Positions 26,375-35,037 are shown, counted from the stretch's first letter. The stretch is 53,767 bases of DNA from an uncultured Paracoccaceae bacterium (GCA_913062865.1 CAJXWO010000015.1:1-53767); one strand, 5' to 3'. Made by a program: numbers and translations. The notes: generated from the sequence alone by a model not told the origin.

Positions 26375-27855
26375 GCGGAAGCCTTGGGTGTCTGGGTCTG
26401 CTGCGAGGCGGCGCGCGCCGATGGCTGTGGGTGGGGGTCTGCGGGCGCGGGCGCGCCATTTGTGTCGCCGGGGGCCAGAAGATGCGTGAGCGGAACCTCG
26501 GCCTCGATCACGGTGCCGGTCTTGCTCGACAGGATGCGCAGGGTCCCATCTAGCTGTTCGATCCGTTCCTGCATGTTGCGCAGGCCCAGCCCCTGGCCGG
26601 GCGCGTTGCCTGCGGATTGCTCGATCCCGCGGCCATTGTCGCTGACCCGCAGGGTCGCCCCGCGGGTGTGGCCGCGCAGGTCCACCGTGACCTCGTTTGC
26701 CTCGGCATGGCGTTCGATATTGGTCAGCGCCTCCTGCGCGATGCGGTAGAGCGCGATCTTGGCGTCGTCGTCCAGACGGTTGCGGAAGACCACGGTCTTG
26801 AACTGGGTCTCGATGCCCGTGCGGTCGTGGAACTCGTCGGTCAGCATCTTGAGCGCGGGGCCGAGGCCCAGGTCGTCCAGCACGCCGGGGCGCAGGTCGC
26901 GGCTGATGCGGCGGACCTCGGCGATGGCGGTGGAGATATGGCCGATCCCGGTGTCGATATTGCCGGCTGCGCGCGGATCGCCGCGCTGCATCCGGCCCCG
27001 CGCGATTTCCAGCGCGTAACGGATGCCCACCAGCATCTGGCTGATCCCGTCATGCAGTTCGCGGGCGACGCGGCCGCGTTCCTCTTCCTGCGCGTCAAAG
27101 ACCCGCTGCGTCAAACGCTTGAGCTTGGCATCGGCCAGCCGGCGTTCGCGAATATTGATGGCCATGCCGCTGACGAAGACCATGAGCAGCGCGGCCAGCG
27201 TGATGATACCGATATAGAGAAAGGTCTGGCGTACCCGCGCCTCGACCTCGGCGCGGGCGGCGGCGACCGAGGCGGTCACGTCGTCGATGAAGACGCCCGT
27301 GCCAACGGCCCAACGCCAGGACGGGAACGAGGTGACATAGGTGATCATCCGCGCCTCTTCCCCGGTCGAGGGCTTGGGCCAGAGATGTTCCACATAGCCC
27401 GCCCCGCGCCGGGCGGTGTCGATGAAGGCCTCGACCACGCGGGTGCCCTCGCCATCGGTCAGGTCGCTCCAGTTCCGGTTGATCAGCTCGGTCTGCCGCG
27501 GCGAGACAAGGTTCGTCCCGTCGTAGTCGTAGACGAAGAAAAAGCCCTCGTCGCCGTAGATCATGGCCGACAGGATCTGCTTGACCTGCTCCTGCGCGTC
27601 GGCGTCGTCGGGGGGCGCGCTGCCGTAGATGAAGTAGAACCCGTTGCGGGCCTGCGTAACGTAGTTGCGCAGCTCGCGCTTCTTTGCCTCGATCAACCGG
27701 GTTTCGAGCGATCGGATCTCCTGGTCCGAGACCGCGCGGGCCTGGTTGACCACCAGAACCGCGATCGCGCCGGCGGCCAGGACGAGCGGCACTGCGGCCA
27801 GAAGGAACAGCTTCTGTTCGTAGCTCAGCTGCAATCTGTCGATCCATCGCGCCAT
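26371..27855 (-). CDS. membrane sensor histidine kinase with Cache domain
   Basis: 494 aa. Two membrane spans (about 16-37 and 211-232) flank a periplasmic single-Cache-type sensor domain (FYFIYGSAPPDD ... GDEGFFFVYDYDGTNLVSP ... WRWAVGTGVFID), a fold that binds small organic acids and similar ligands. A HisKA_3 domain follows with phospho-acceptor His268 (ARELHDGISQML), then HATPase (NIERHAEANE, DNGRGIE, GLGLRNMQERI). The C-terminal tail is proline-rich. ATG 27855 is chosen so the first span starts early; 27894 is an alternative. Partner of the response regulator; likely senses the TRAP substrate. Confidence 0.9.
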   Translation of the reverse strand: MARWIDRLQLSYEQKLFLLAAVPLVLAAGAIAVLVVNQARAVSDQEIRSLETRLIEAKKRELRNYVTQARNGFYFIYGSAPPDDADAQEQVKQILSAMIYGDEGFFFVYDYDGTNLVSPRQTELINRNWSDLTDGEGTRVVEAFIDTARRGAGYVEHLWPKPSTGEEARMITYVTSFPSWRWAVGTGVFIDDVTASVAAARAEVEARVRQTFLYIGIITLAALLMVFVSGMAINIRERRLADAKLKRLTQRVFDAQEEERGRVARELHDGISQMLVGIRYALEIARGRMQRGDPRAAGNIDTGIGHISTAIAEVRRISRDLRPGVLDDLGLGPALKMLTDEFHDRTGIETQFKTVVFRNRLDDDAKIALYRIAQEALTNIERHAEANEVTVDLRGHTRGATLRVSDNGRGIEQSAGNAPGQGLGLRNMQERIEQLDGTLRILSSKTGTVIEAEVPLTHLLAPGDTNGAPAPADPHPQPSARAASQQTQTPKASA

Positions 27856-27908
27856 GCCGCTTGCTATCCCAACCGCACGCGGCAGGCAATTCATGGCACC
27901 GGGACAAG

Positions 27909-27935
27909 GGCCGCGACAGGCCGCGACAGGCCGCG
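27909..27935. repeat. short tandem repeat in the kinase-dctP divergent promoter
   Basis: The 10-base unit GGCCGCGACA occurs twice in a row and a third time in part (GGCCGCG). It lies in the 225-bp region between the kinase start and dctP. It could be a regulator-binding array or a slippage product. A -10-like TAAGGT without a clear -35 follows at 28008-28013, as expected of an activator-dependent promoter for dctP. Confidence 0.5.
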
Positions 27936-28080
27936 CGGATAGCGACCGCGACCGATTTTTGCGCGGTCTCCGTATCTCTGGGTATTTTCTTGCGTGGACA
28001 CTCTGCCTAAGGTGCGCTCACTTTAACGATCCGCCCGCGCTGAATGATGGGCCGGGCTTGAATCATGGGGAGGAAACTCA

Positions 28081-29166
28081 ATGGATCGTCGTTCATTCCT
28101 GCGTGCATCGTCCGTCGGTGCCGGTGCTGCTGCTGCATCGACCCTCGCAACGCCGCTGGTGGCCCAATCCACCCGCACCCTGACCATGGTCACCTCGTGG
28201 CCGCGTGGTTTTGCCGTTCTCGATGACGCCGCGCAGTACCTTGTTCAGTTCGTGGGTGAAATGTCGGGCGGCAGCCTGCAGATCGACCTGAAGGCCCCTG
28301 GCGAACTGGTCGGCGCCTTCGAAGTGTTCGACGCCGTGTCGTCGGGCCAGGCCGACATGTACCACTCGGCCGACTACTATTTCATCGGTCAGCACCCCGG
28401 TTACGCCTATTTCACCGCCGTGCCGTTCGGCGGCACCGCCCAGGAAGTGACCAACTGGTACTACCATGGCGGCGGCGAAGCGCTGCATGACGAGCTGGGC
28501 ATGATCTTCAACCTGAAGGGCCTGAGCGCGGGCAACTCGGGCTCGCAGTCGGGCGGCTGGTTCCGCAACGAGATCCGCTCGGCCGAAGACTTCAACGGCC
28601 TGAAGTTCCGTATGCCGGGCCTCGGTGGCCAGGTTCTGGGCAAGCTGGGCGCATCGGTCCAGAACATCCCGGGTGGCGAGCTTTACCAGGCGCTGTCCTC
28701 GGGCGCGCTGGACGGCCTCGAGTGGGTGGGCCCGATGGCCGACGAACGCGCGGGCTTCCAGGAAGTGGCCAAGGTCTACTACACCGCGGGCTTCCACGAG
28801 CCGGGCTCGGCCCTGTCGGCGAACGTCAACCTCGACGTCTGGAACGAACTGTCGGACCAGCACAAGGCGGTCCTGCGCTACGCCTCGATGGCGGTCACGC
28901 ATTTCCAGCTGGCCGAAACGCTGGCCAACAACGGTGCCGCGCTGTCGCGTCTGCAGGCCCAGGGCGTCAAGACCCTGCAGTTCCCCGACGACGTGTGGGA
29001 TGCCTTCGGCGCCGCATCGGCCGAGGTCATGGACGAGAACATGGGCGACGAGCTGTTCGCCAAGATCCGGACCTCGTTCGAAGAATCGCTGGCCAACTCG
29101 GCCTCCTGGATTCAGAAGTCGGACGGTTACTACGTCGAACAGCGCGTGCGCGTGCTGGGTGGCTAA
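28081..29166 (+). CDS. dctP: TRAP transporter solute-binding protein (DctP/TakP-like)
   Basis: 361 aa periplasmic receptor of a TRAP transporter. A twin-arginine signal (DRRSFLRASS) followed by an alanine-rich stretch ends near residue 30 (LVAQ). The TRAP receptor core shows the ligand-carboxylate Arg in GLKFRMPGLGG and the segment GGELYQALSSGALDGLEWVGP, which resembles the TakP (2-oxoacid) group rather than C4-dicarboxylate DctP. An excellent ribosome-binding site GGGGAGGAAA precedes it. Substrate is inferred to be an organic acid. First gene of dctPQM, divergent from the two-component system. Confidence 0.92.
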   Translation: MDRRSFLRASSVGAGAAAASTLATPLVAQSTRTLTMVTSWPRGFAVLDDAAQYLVQFVGEMSGGSLQIDLKAPGELVGAFEVFDAVSSGQADMYHSADYYFIGQHPGYAYFTAVPFGGTAQEVTNWYYHGGGEALHDELGMIFNLKGLSAGNSGSQSGGWFRNEIRSAEDFNGLKFRMPGLGGQVLGKLGASVQNIPGGELYQALSSGALDGLEWVGPMADERAGFQEVAKVYYTAGFHEPGSALSANVNLDVWNELSDQHKAVLRYASMAVTHFQLAETLANNGAALSRLQAQGVKTLQFPDDVWDAFGAASAEVMDENMGDELFAKIRTSFEESLANSASWIQKSDGYYVEQRVRVLGG

Positions 29167-29188
29167 GGCCCGTCATTGACACGACCGG

Positions 29189-29215
29189 AAGGCCCCCGCA
29201 TGCTCGGGGGCCTTT
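29189..29215 (+). terminator. intercistronic hairpin between dctP and dctQ
   Basis: AAGGCCCCCG/CGGGGGCCTT form a 10-bp stem (29189-29198 and 29205-29214) with loop CATGCT and only three Ts after it. Placed between receptor and permease genes, such a hairpin usually gives partial termination or 3'-end protection, keeping receptor mRNA more abundant than permease mRNA. Confidence 0.75.
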
Positions 29216-29259
29216 CACGCTGAGACCGACCGCCGGATGGCGGAGGGGAGGGGGACAAG

Positions 29260-30198
29260 ATGGAAGAAGAGGCCGCATTCGGCTTTGGCGACGCGGTGCT
29301 GTGGCTGCTGCAGAACTTTGCCATGGCCTTCTACAACCTGGGCTATGCGATCACGCATCCCGGGTCCTGGCTGGACTGGCTGAGCTGGGAGAACACCAGC
29401 GAAGACAAGCTGTCGCTGATGAAGGTTGTCTACTACGGCGCCTCGGTCGAGTTCTTCTTCGTTGTCGTCACCGTGTTCCTGCTGATCTTCATCGCGGGCC
29501 TGTGGCGCAATGACTTCCTCTGGGGCGTTGTCCGGGTGCTCGAGGGCTTCGCCAACACCGTCGGCCGCTTCTTTGCCTGGGCAGGCCTGTTGATGGTGCT
29601 GCAACAGGTCATCATCGTCTTCATGCAGCGGATCTTTACCCGGCCCGACATCTCCATCGGCTTCGGCATCCCGCTGCAATTCGACATCTCCTGGTTCGCC
29701 GAGGAACTGAAGCTTTACAACGCCATGGTGGTGACGCTGTGCCTGACCTACACCTTCGTGCAGGGCGGGCATGTGCGGGTCGACCTGATCTATTCCGCCG
29801 TCAGCCACCGCACCAAGCGGGTGATCGACATGGTCGGCTCCATGATCTTCATGCTGCCCATGGCGACGATCATCTGGATGTATACCTGGTTCTTCATGTG
29901 GCGGTCGCTCATCGTGCCGCCGGTGTCGCCCACCGATCCGCTTGACCGGCTCGAGCTCAAGGCCCGTGCCGTGCGCTGGAACGTGGAGACCATCGGTTTC
30001 AGCCCGAACGGCTTTACCGGCTATTTCCTCTTCAAGGTCCTGATGGTCATCATGGTCGGCATGATCTTCCTCCATGCCTGGGCCTTCTTCTACCGCTCGT
30101 ACCTGGAGTGGAAGGAGGGCCCCGAAGCCGAGGGCAAACATCTGGACAAGGACGTGCTCGAGCCAGGCGAAGAAGCCTACGATCACGCGGAATTCTAA
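29260..30198 (+). CDS. dctQ: TRAP transporter small permease (DctQ), enlarged
   Basis: 312 aa with four main membrane spans plus an extra amphipathic N-terminal stretch. Typical DctQ proteins have about 160-220 residues, so this one is larger; the extra length is at the N-terminus, in a loop around SLIVPPVSPTDPLDRLE and at the acidic C-terminus (KHLDKDVLEPGEEAYDHAEF). The conserved Q-subunit core (EELKLYNAMVVTLCLTYTFVQGGHVRVDLIY) is clear. It holds the DctM subunit and the receptor together in the inner membrane. GGAGGGGAGG precedes the start. Followed 17 bp later by dctM. Confidence 0.9.
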   Translation: MEEEAAFGFGDAVLWLLQNFAMAFYNLGYAITHPGSWLDWLSWENTSEDKLSLMKVVYYGASVEFFFVVVTVFLLIFIAGLWRNDFLWGVVRVLEGFANTVGRFFAWAGLLMVLQQVIIVFMQRIFTRPDISIGFGIPLQFDISWFAEELKLYNAMVVTLCLTYTFVQGGHVRVDLIYSAVSHRTKRVIDMVGSMIFMLPMATIIWMYTWFFMWRSLIVPPVSPTDPLDRLELKARAVRWNVETIGFSPNGFTGYFLFKVLMVIMVGMIFLHAWAFFYRSYLEWKEGPEAEGKHLDKDVLEPGEEAYDHAEF

Positions 30199-30215
30199 GG
30201 GCAGGGGTCAGACAC

Positions 30216-32576
30216 ATGCTTTTCGGACTTGATGGAGTCGAGATCGGCCTGATCATCGTCTTCCTGTTGCTGTTCTCCTCGATCCTGTCGGGCTTTCCGG
30301 TGGCCTTTGCCATCGGCGGTGCGGCGGTTCTGTCCTTTGGTGTGATCACCGCGTTGGACAGTGCGGGGCTGCTCGTTCACCAGGCAATCGACACAAGCTC
30401 TGCCGCTTATCAGGCGCTCAGGGACAGCGGGGTGCGGGATCAGGCGATCTCGGTCTTCTCGTACCCGGACCTGCCAAGGGTCGCGACCGAGTCGATCTTT
30501 CCCGACGGCAGCGCGCAGGATGCCCTGCGCCGGGTGATCGCGGGCATCACAAACCGCATCAACGAACGGGTCATCGCGGGTCAGTCCATCGAGACGCTGC
30601 TGGCGGTGCTGATGTTCGTCCTGATGGGGATCGTGCTGGAACGCTCCAAGATCGCCAACGACCTTCTGACCACCATGGCGCGCGTCTTCGGCCCGCTGCC
30701 GGGCGGTCTGGCGGTGTCGATCGTCGTCGTGGGCGCGTTCCTTGCCGCCTCGACCGGGATCGTCGGTGCCACGGTGGTGACCATGGGCCTGCTGGCCCTG
30801 CCCACCATGCTGCGCAACAACTATTCGCCGGAACTGGCCACGGGCGTGATCGCTGCGTCGGGCACGCTGGGGCAGATCATCCCGCCGTCCATCGTGATCG
30901 TGCTTCTGGGCACGCTGGCGGGCGATCTCTATTCGCGCGGACAGGAAGAGCGTGCGCAAATCGAAGGCTGTACCGACGCGCTGACCTATCTGGGCGAACC
31001 GGCGGTTCTGTCCGTGGGCACGCTGTTCCAGGCGGCACTGATCCCCGGCATCCTTCTGGCGGGGCTCTATGCGGCCTATGCCTTTGGCTATGCGATGCTC
31101 AACCCGTCCAAGGCCCCGGCGGTAGAGCTGGGCGACGGCAATGGCGAGGTCGTGACCCGCAACGAGGCCTTCACCTGGTTCCTGGGCGTGCCCGTCGCGC
31201 TGATCGCCGGCACCATTCTGCTGGGGCAGGTCAACGTGGTCGGCAGCCAGTCGACCACCGTGTCGAGCTTTTCGGATATCGGTGAAGCCGCGTCGCTGCG
31301 CACCAATGTAAGCGAGGAATGCCAGGCCGCGATGATCGAGTTGCACGGGCAGGAGGCCTGGGACCGTGCGGTGGCCGAACAAGAGGCCATCGACGCCGAG
31401 GGCGCCTCGACCGAAAGCCAGCGCCGTACGCCCGAGGAGATCGAGGCGATCCGCGCCGACATGGTCGCCAATGCAGCGCCCATCGGGACGGGCATCGCGA
31501 TCCTGGCCATCGTGTTCGGCCTGATCCTGAGTTTCGCGCGGGGTGTGTCGCCCTCGTCCGACCCGATGCCGCTGATGATCGGCGCGGGGGGCGTGGCGCT
31601 GGGGCTGATCGTGGATGCGCTCTTTATCGGGCCGCTCACCTCGTCCGGCGCGACCGTGGTGCGCATGGCGATCCCCTGGGCCATCGCGATCTACGGCTGC
31701 TACTACGCCTTAGGGCGGCTGGCACAGAACGAGCTGTTGCGCGTGGTCTTCCCGCCGCTCGTGCTGATCGTGGCGGTGTTGGGCTCGATCCTGGGCGGGA
31801 TCACCAATCCGACCCCGGCAGCGGCGCTGGGTGCGGCGGGCGCGATCATGCTCGCGGCCTATCGCAAGCTGTCGGACGAGGACCGCAGCCCCAAGATCAT
31901 CATCTGGTCGACGCTGGCGGTGGTCATCATGATCCTCGTGGGCGTCAATTTCGACCTGCGGATCAACACCGATACCGTGTCGTTCGAAAGCTGGGTGGCC
32001 TTCTTCGTGGCCTACGCGGCCTATCTCTACGCGCTCTTTGGGCTCTTGTTCTCGTGCTGGGTTCTGTACCGCTCGGGCGTGCTGACGCCCGCTGTGCGCG
32101 AGACGGCCAAGGTGACGTCGATGGTGTTCACCATCCTGATCGCCTCGCAGCTTCTGAACCTGGTGGTGATCTCCTTTGGCGGCGAACACTACATCCAGCA
32201 GTTCCTGCGCAGCTTCGAGGATCCGCGCACGGCCTTCCTGATCGTGATGCTGATCCTGTTCATCCTGGGCTTCGTTCTGGACTTCCTCGAGATCATCTAC
32301 ATCGTGGTGCCCATCGTGGGGCCGGTCATCTACGGGACCTATTTTGATCCGAAATGGGTGACGATCATGATCGCGGTGAACCTGCAGACCTCGTTCCTTA
32401 CACCGCCATTCGGCTTCGCGTTGTTCTACCTGCGCGGCGTGGCGCCGAAAGAGGTGACCACGGGACACATCTACCGCGGTGTCATCCCCTTCGTGCTGAT
32501 CCAGGTGGTGGGCCTCTCGATCCTGTGGTTCTTCCCGGGCATCGTGACGATCCTGCCGGATCTCATCCCGAACTGA
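30216..32576 (+). CDS. dctM: TRAP transporter large permease (DctM), greatly enlarged
   Basis: 786 aa, where usual DctM proteins have about 425-440. The core is recognisable: LVGMGI-like VLMFVLMGIVLERS, GGLAVSIVVVGAFLAASTGIVGATVVTMGLLALPTML, GTLGQIIPPSIVIVLLGTLAGD and the C-terminal repeat (FILGFVLDFLEIIYIVVPIVGPVI, NLQTSFLTPPFGFALFYLRGVAP). Extra material lies at about 48-115 and, most of it, at about 245-610, including a soluble acidic stretch (SEECQAAMIELHGQEAWDRAVAEQEAIDAEG) and added membrane spans. It drives sodium- or proton-coupled uptake with DctQ. The large form appears co-selected with the enlarged DctQ. Confidence 0.9.
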   Translation: MLFGLDGVEIGLIIVFLLLFSSILSGFPVAFAIGGAAVLSFGVITALDSAGLLVHQAIDTSSAAYQALRDSGVRDQAISVFSYPDLPRVATESIFPDGSAQDALRRVIAGITNRINERVIAGQSIETLLAVLMFVLMGIVLERSKIANDLLTTMARVFGPLPGGLAVSIVVVGAFLAASTGIVGATVVTMGLLALPTMLRNNYSPELATGVIAASGTLGQIIPPSIVIVLLGTLAGDLYSRGQEERAQIEGCTDALTYLGEPAVLSVGTLFQAALIPGILLAGLYAAYAFGYAMLNPSKAPAVELGDGNGEVVTRNEAFTWFLGVPVALIAGTILLGQVNVVGSQSTTVSSFSDIGEAASLRTNVSEECQAAMIELHGQEAWDRAVAEQEAIDAEGASTESQRRTPEEIEAIRADMVANAAPIGTGIAILAIVFGLILSFARGVSPSSDPMPLMIGAGGVALGLIVDALFIGPLTSSGATVVRMAIPWAIAIYGCYYALGRLAQNELLRVVFPPLVLIVAVLGSILGGITNPTPAAALGAAGAIMLAAYRKLSDEDRSPKIIIWSTLAVVIMILVGVNFDLRINTDTVSFESWVAFFVAYAAYLYALFGLLFSCWVLYRSGVLTPAVRETAKVTSMVFTILIASQLLNLVVISFGGEHYIQQFLRSFEDPRTAFLIVMLILFILGFVLDFLEIIYIVVPIVGPVIYGTYFDPKWVTIMIAVNLQTSFLTPPFGFALFYLRGVAPKEVTTGHIYRGVIPFVLIQVVGLSILWFFPGIVTILPDLIPN

Positions 32577-32583
32577 TCCGATA

Positions 32584-32611
32584 GAGCGGCGGCCCCGAGG
32601 GGCCGCCGCTC
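32584..32611 (+). terminator. first hairpin after dctM
   Basis: GAGCGGCGGCCCC and GGGGCCGCCGCTC form a perfect 13-bp stem (32584-32596 and 32599-32611) with a 2-base gap at the tip, 7 bases after the dctM stop. Confidence 0.8.
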
Positions 32612-32618
32612 GGCATTT

Positions 32619-32654
32619 GCAGGGCTGCCCCGCCGGGGCAGCCCTGCGGTTTTT
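32619..32654 (+). terminator. second, intrinsic terminator after dctM
   Basis: GCAGGGCTGCCCC and GGGGCAGCCCTGC form a perfect 13-bp stem (32619-32631 and 32635-32647) with loop GCC, followed by GGTTTTT. A strong Rho-independent terminator closing the TRAP operon. Confidence 0.92.
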
Positions 32655-32684
32655 CGGGTATTTGACCCAAGAAGAAGAGGCGGC

Positions 32685-33083
32685 TCAGTCCTTGGGTTCG
32701 ATCAGGTCCCAGCGGTTGCCGAACGGGTCGCGCCAGACCGCGACCGTGCCATAGGGTTCGTGGCGCGGGGCCTCTTCGAAGATCACGTCGGCGGCCTGCA
32801 TCGCGGCATGGTCCCGGGCAAAATCGTCGGTGTAGAGGAAAAAGCCCACGCGCCCCCCGGTCTGGTTGCCGATGGCGGTGCGTTGCCTCGGATCGGCGGC
32901 TCGGGCCAACAGCAGTTCGACACCCTGGGGCGGGGCACCCGGTGGCGCGATGCGCACCCAGCGTTTGCCGGCCCCCAGATCGGTGTCCTCGATCAGGTCG
33001 AATCCCAGCCGGTCCACGTAGAAGGCCAGCGCGGCATCGTAATCGGGCACCACCAGCGCCACGAGTGCGATGCGCTGGCGCAA
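32685..33083 (-). CDS. VOC (glyoxalase-fold) family protein
   Basis: 132 aa. The vicinal-oxygen-chelate fold is clear: VALVVPDYDAALAFYVDRLGFDLIED, RWVRIAPPG, GFFLYTDDFARDHAAM and the closing YGTVAVWRDPFGNRWDLIEP. The family includes glyoxalases, dioxygenases and drug-binding proteins; I cannot assign a reaction. No good ATG exists; I choose TTG 33083, 5 bases after the bpt stop, which gives MRQRIALVALVV. Translation coupled to bpt is likely. It converges on the dctM terminator. Confidence 0.82.
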   Translation of the reverse strand: MRQRIALVALVVPDYDAALAFYVDRLGFDLIEDTDLGAGKRWVRIAPPGAPPQGVELLLARAADPRQRTAIGNQTGGRVGFFLYTDDFARDHAAMQAADVIFEEAPRHEPYGTVAVWRDPFGNRWDLIEPKD

Positions 33084-33088
33084 GGGTC

Positions 33089-33916
33089 TCAGCCCCGATG
33101 CGTGGCCGGGCGCGCGCCGGGAAGCGAGATGTTGGCGACCTGTTCGGCAATCGGATCGGTCGACAGGGGATGGGTATCGGCCGTGTAGGTGTCCGGATCC
33201 TCCACCTGCTGCCACGTGCCGCCGCGATACACCTCGAGCGCGGAAAAGCGCGCCTTGTACCCCATCTTGGGGCTGCCCGGCACCCAGTAGCCCAGGTAGA
33301 CATACGGCAGGCCCGTTTCCGCGGCGATGCGCAGATGGTCGAGGATGATATAGGTGCCCAGGCTGTCGCGCGGACGGTCCGGGGCGTAGAAGGAATAGAC
33401 CATGCTCAGCCCGTCATCCAGCACGTCGGTCAGGCCGACGGCCACAAGCTCGCCCGTCTCCTGGTCGCTGTATTCCACGACACGGCTGCGGATCGGCGTT
33501 TCCTCGATCATCGCGGCAAACTCGAACACGTCCATGTCGGCCATGCCGCCATCGGCGTGCCGGCTGTCGAGATAGCGGCGGAACAGGTCATATTGCGCCT
33601 CGGTCGCCCAGGGGGCAGTAGCGCGGCGGGTCAGGCCCTCGTTGCGCTTGATGCAGCGCTTCTGGCTTTTGGACGGGGCAAAGCGGGCCACGTCGATCCG
33701 CGCCGACAGGCAGGCCGAGCAATCGGCGCAGGAGGGGCGGTAGAGTACGTTCTGCGACCGGCGAAAGCCCTGTTTCGACAGGCTGTCATTAAGCCGTTCG
33801 GCGCCGTCGCCCTGCAGGGCGGTGAACAGCTTTCGTTCCATGCGGTCGGCAAGGTACGGGCACGGCTGTGGGGCCGTGACATAGAACTGCGAAGCAACGG
33901 GAAGGGTGTGGCGCAT
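33089..33916 (-). CDS. bpt: aspartate/glutamate leucyltransferase
   Basis: Transfers leucine from Leu-tRNA to proteins that start with Asp or Glu, creating an N-degron for ClpS/ClpAP. 275 aa. The N-terminal region has [13 protein letters not shown] and the cysteine cluster [15 protein letters not shown] shared with ATE1-type transferases; the C-terminal GNAT-like half has [22 protein letters not shown] and [24 protein letters not shown]. Length and order match the bacterial Bpt family. It is not divergent from a recognised ClpS gene here. Confidence 0.93.
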   Translation of the reverse strand: MRHTLPVASQFYVTAPQPCPYLADRMERKLFTALQGDGAERLNDSLSKQGFRRSQNVLYRPSCADCSACLSARIDVARFAPSKSQKRCIKRNEGLTRRATAPWATEAQYDLFRRYLDSRHADGGMADMDVFEFAAMIEETPIRSRVVEYSDQETGELVAVGLTDVLDDGLSMVYSFYAPDRPRDSLGTYIILDHLRIAAETGLPYVYLGYWVPGSPKMGYKARFSALEVYRGGTWQQVEDPDTYTADTHPLSTDPIAEQVANISLPGARPATHRG

Positions 33917-33988
33917 GGAACTCGCGTCGATTGAGGTAATAAAAAGATAGCAACCAATCCCCCATGCGCCAAGGGTGGCTTTGCCGCC

Positions 33989-34435
33989 TTACGCCACGGC
34001 CCTGCGGTTCAGCGCGACAGTGTCCATCACGTAGTCCGTCAGGCCCTGTCCGCGCGCCGAGGTCAGCATCAGCACGATCGAGATCACCTGCAGGATCGGA
34101 AAGGCCAAAGACACTGTGTATCCAAGCGTGTGGAGGAACGCCTCGGAGGTATCGAACCGCTCGCCCCGGCGGTTGCGCAGCTCGACCGACATCAGCCGCA
34201 TGCCCCAGGTGGCCGAGCCATTGGCGATGGTCACCACGCGATAGGCAAAGCCCACGACCAGCATCAGGAAGGGAAAGAAGAAGATGCCGGTAAAGGCCGT
34301 GAAGGGCAGGATCAGGACGCAGACGATGGCGATCAGGATCATGTCGGCGATCCAGGCCAGTAGCCGCTTGGTGGGCACGCTGGCGTAGAATTCCGCCTGG
34401 TAATGCGGATCGGGCAGGGGATCGGTATGGGCCAT
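33989..34435 (-). CDS. RDD-family membrane protein
   Basis: 148 aa. The RDD signature appears as KRLLAWIADMILIAIVCVLI at the first span, with Arg and Asp residues facing the membrane, and GSATWGMRLMSVELRNRRGERF between spans. Three membrane segments. RDD proteins are of uncertain function; some have been tied to sodium/proton exchange. The start 34435 gives MAHTDPLPDPHYQAEFY; the longer open frame before it is low-complexity and non-homologous in style. Confidence 0.85.
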   Translation of the reverse strand: MAHTDPLPDPHYQAEFYASVPTKRLLAWIADMILIAIVCVLILPFTAFTGIFFFPFLMLVVGFAYRVVTIANGSATWGMRLMSVELRNRRGERFDTSEAFLHTLGYTVSLAFPILQVISIVLMLTSARGQGLTDYVMDTVALNRRAVA

Positions 34436-34502
34436 GTCAAACCATTGGCTATCAGACGGGAACGGCCCCGGACAAGCCGGGGCCGGTTGAACCGGGGGCC
34501 GA

Positions 34503-34931
34503 TCAGGCCTCTTCGGTCTCGGTCGTGCGCTCTTTCGCGGCCTTGGCGCGGTCGTCCATGAACTGGTCGAACTCGGCCTGGTCCTTGGCATCGCGCAGGC
34601 GCTGAAGGAAGGCTTCGAACGCGTCCTGCTCTTCCTCGAGACGGCGCAGGGTTTCGGTCTTGTAGGCGTCGAATGCCGAGTTGCCCGAGGATTTCATGGC
34701 GGCAAAGCCGTGGCGGGCGGTGTGGCGGCGGCTGCAGGATTTCGAGAACATGCGTTTGCTCCAGATCATGTAGGCAAGGATGGCAAGGCCCACGGGCCAG
34801 ACGAAGATGAAGCCAAGCACCATGGCGGCGATCCAGGCCCCTTTGCCTTTCGCGTCCAGCCAGGCCTCGGCGCGGGCGAACCAGCCCATGGGGGCGGGAA
34901 CGGGGTGCGTTTCAGGGGCGGCGGTGGTCAT
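34503..34931 (-). CDS. DUF2852 membrane protein
   Basis: 142 aa from ATG 34931 with GGAG 9 bases upstream. One strong membrane segment (about 33-53, AAMVLGFIFVWPVGLAILAYMIW) is followed by a basic stretch and a charged coiled-coil-like helix (SAFDAYKTETLRRLEEEQDAFEAFLQRLRDAKDQAEFDQFM). This is the DUF2852 layout; function unknown. Its upstream region has two near-identical 20-base palindromic repeats, suggesting tight regulation. Confidence 0.82.
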   Translation of the reverse strand: MTTAAPETHPVPAPMGWFARAEAWLDAKGKGAWIAAMVLGFIFVWPVGLAILAYMIWSKRMFSKSCSRRHTARHGFAAMKSSGNSAFDAYKTETLRRLEEEQDAFEAFLQRLRDAKDQAEFDQFMDDRAKAAKERTTETEEA

Positions 34932-34959
34932 GTTTGGTCTCCACTGTGTCAGGGTTGCG

Positions 34960-34979
34960 ATGTGAATGTGTTTCACATT
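34960..34979 (-). promoter_or_regulatory. operator-like repeat, copy 1
   Basis: ATGTGAATGTGTTTCACATT on the plus strand. It contains AATGT-N5-ACATT symmetry and matches copy 2 at 18 of 20 positions. It lies 29 bp upstream of the DUF2852 start. Confidence 0.6.
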
Positions 34980-35017
34980 GCATAGATTGGCACCGGGAGC
35001 CGAATGCGCAAGGCCTC

Positions 35018-35037
35018 ATGTGAATGTTTTTTACATT
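35018..35037 (-). promoter_or_regulatory. operator-like repeat, copy 2
   Basis: ATGTGAATGTTTTTTACATT on the plus strand, with the same AATGT-N5-ACATT symmetry. It lies 58 bp from copy 1 and ends on the first base of the ybaK-like stop codon. The pair brackets the probable DUF2852 promoter. Confidence 0.6.

Noticed and set aside
27909..27935. 10-base tandem repeat as a CRISPR or origin element
   Set aside because: Too short and without spacers; a simple tandem repeat in a promoter region.
31300..31470. Insert in DctM as a sign of two fused or frameshifted genes
   Set aside because: The frame is continuous and DctM core motifs lie on both sides in the expected order.
34960..34979. Repeat copy 1 as a CRP site (TGTGA-N6-TCACA)
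   Set aside because: The half-sites are 7 bases apart, not 6, and copy 2 lacks the right half-site.
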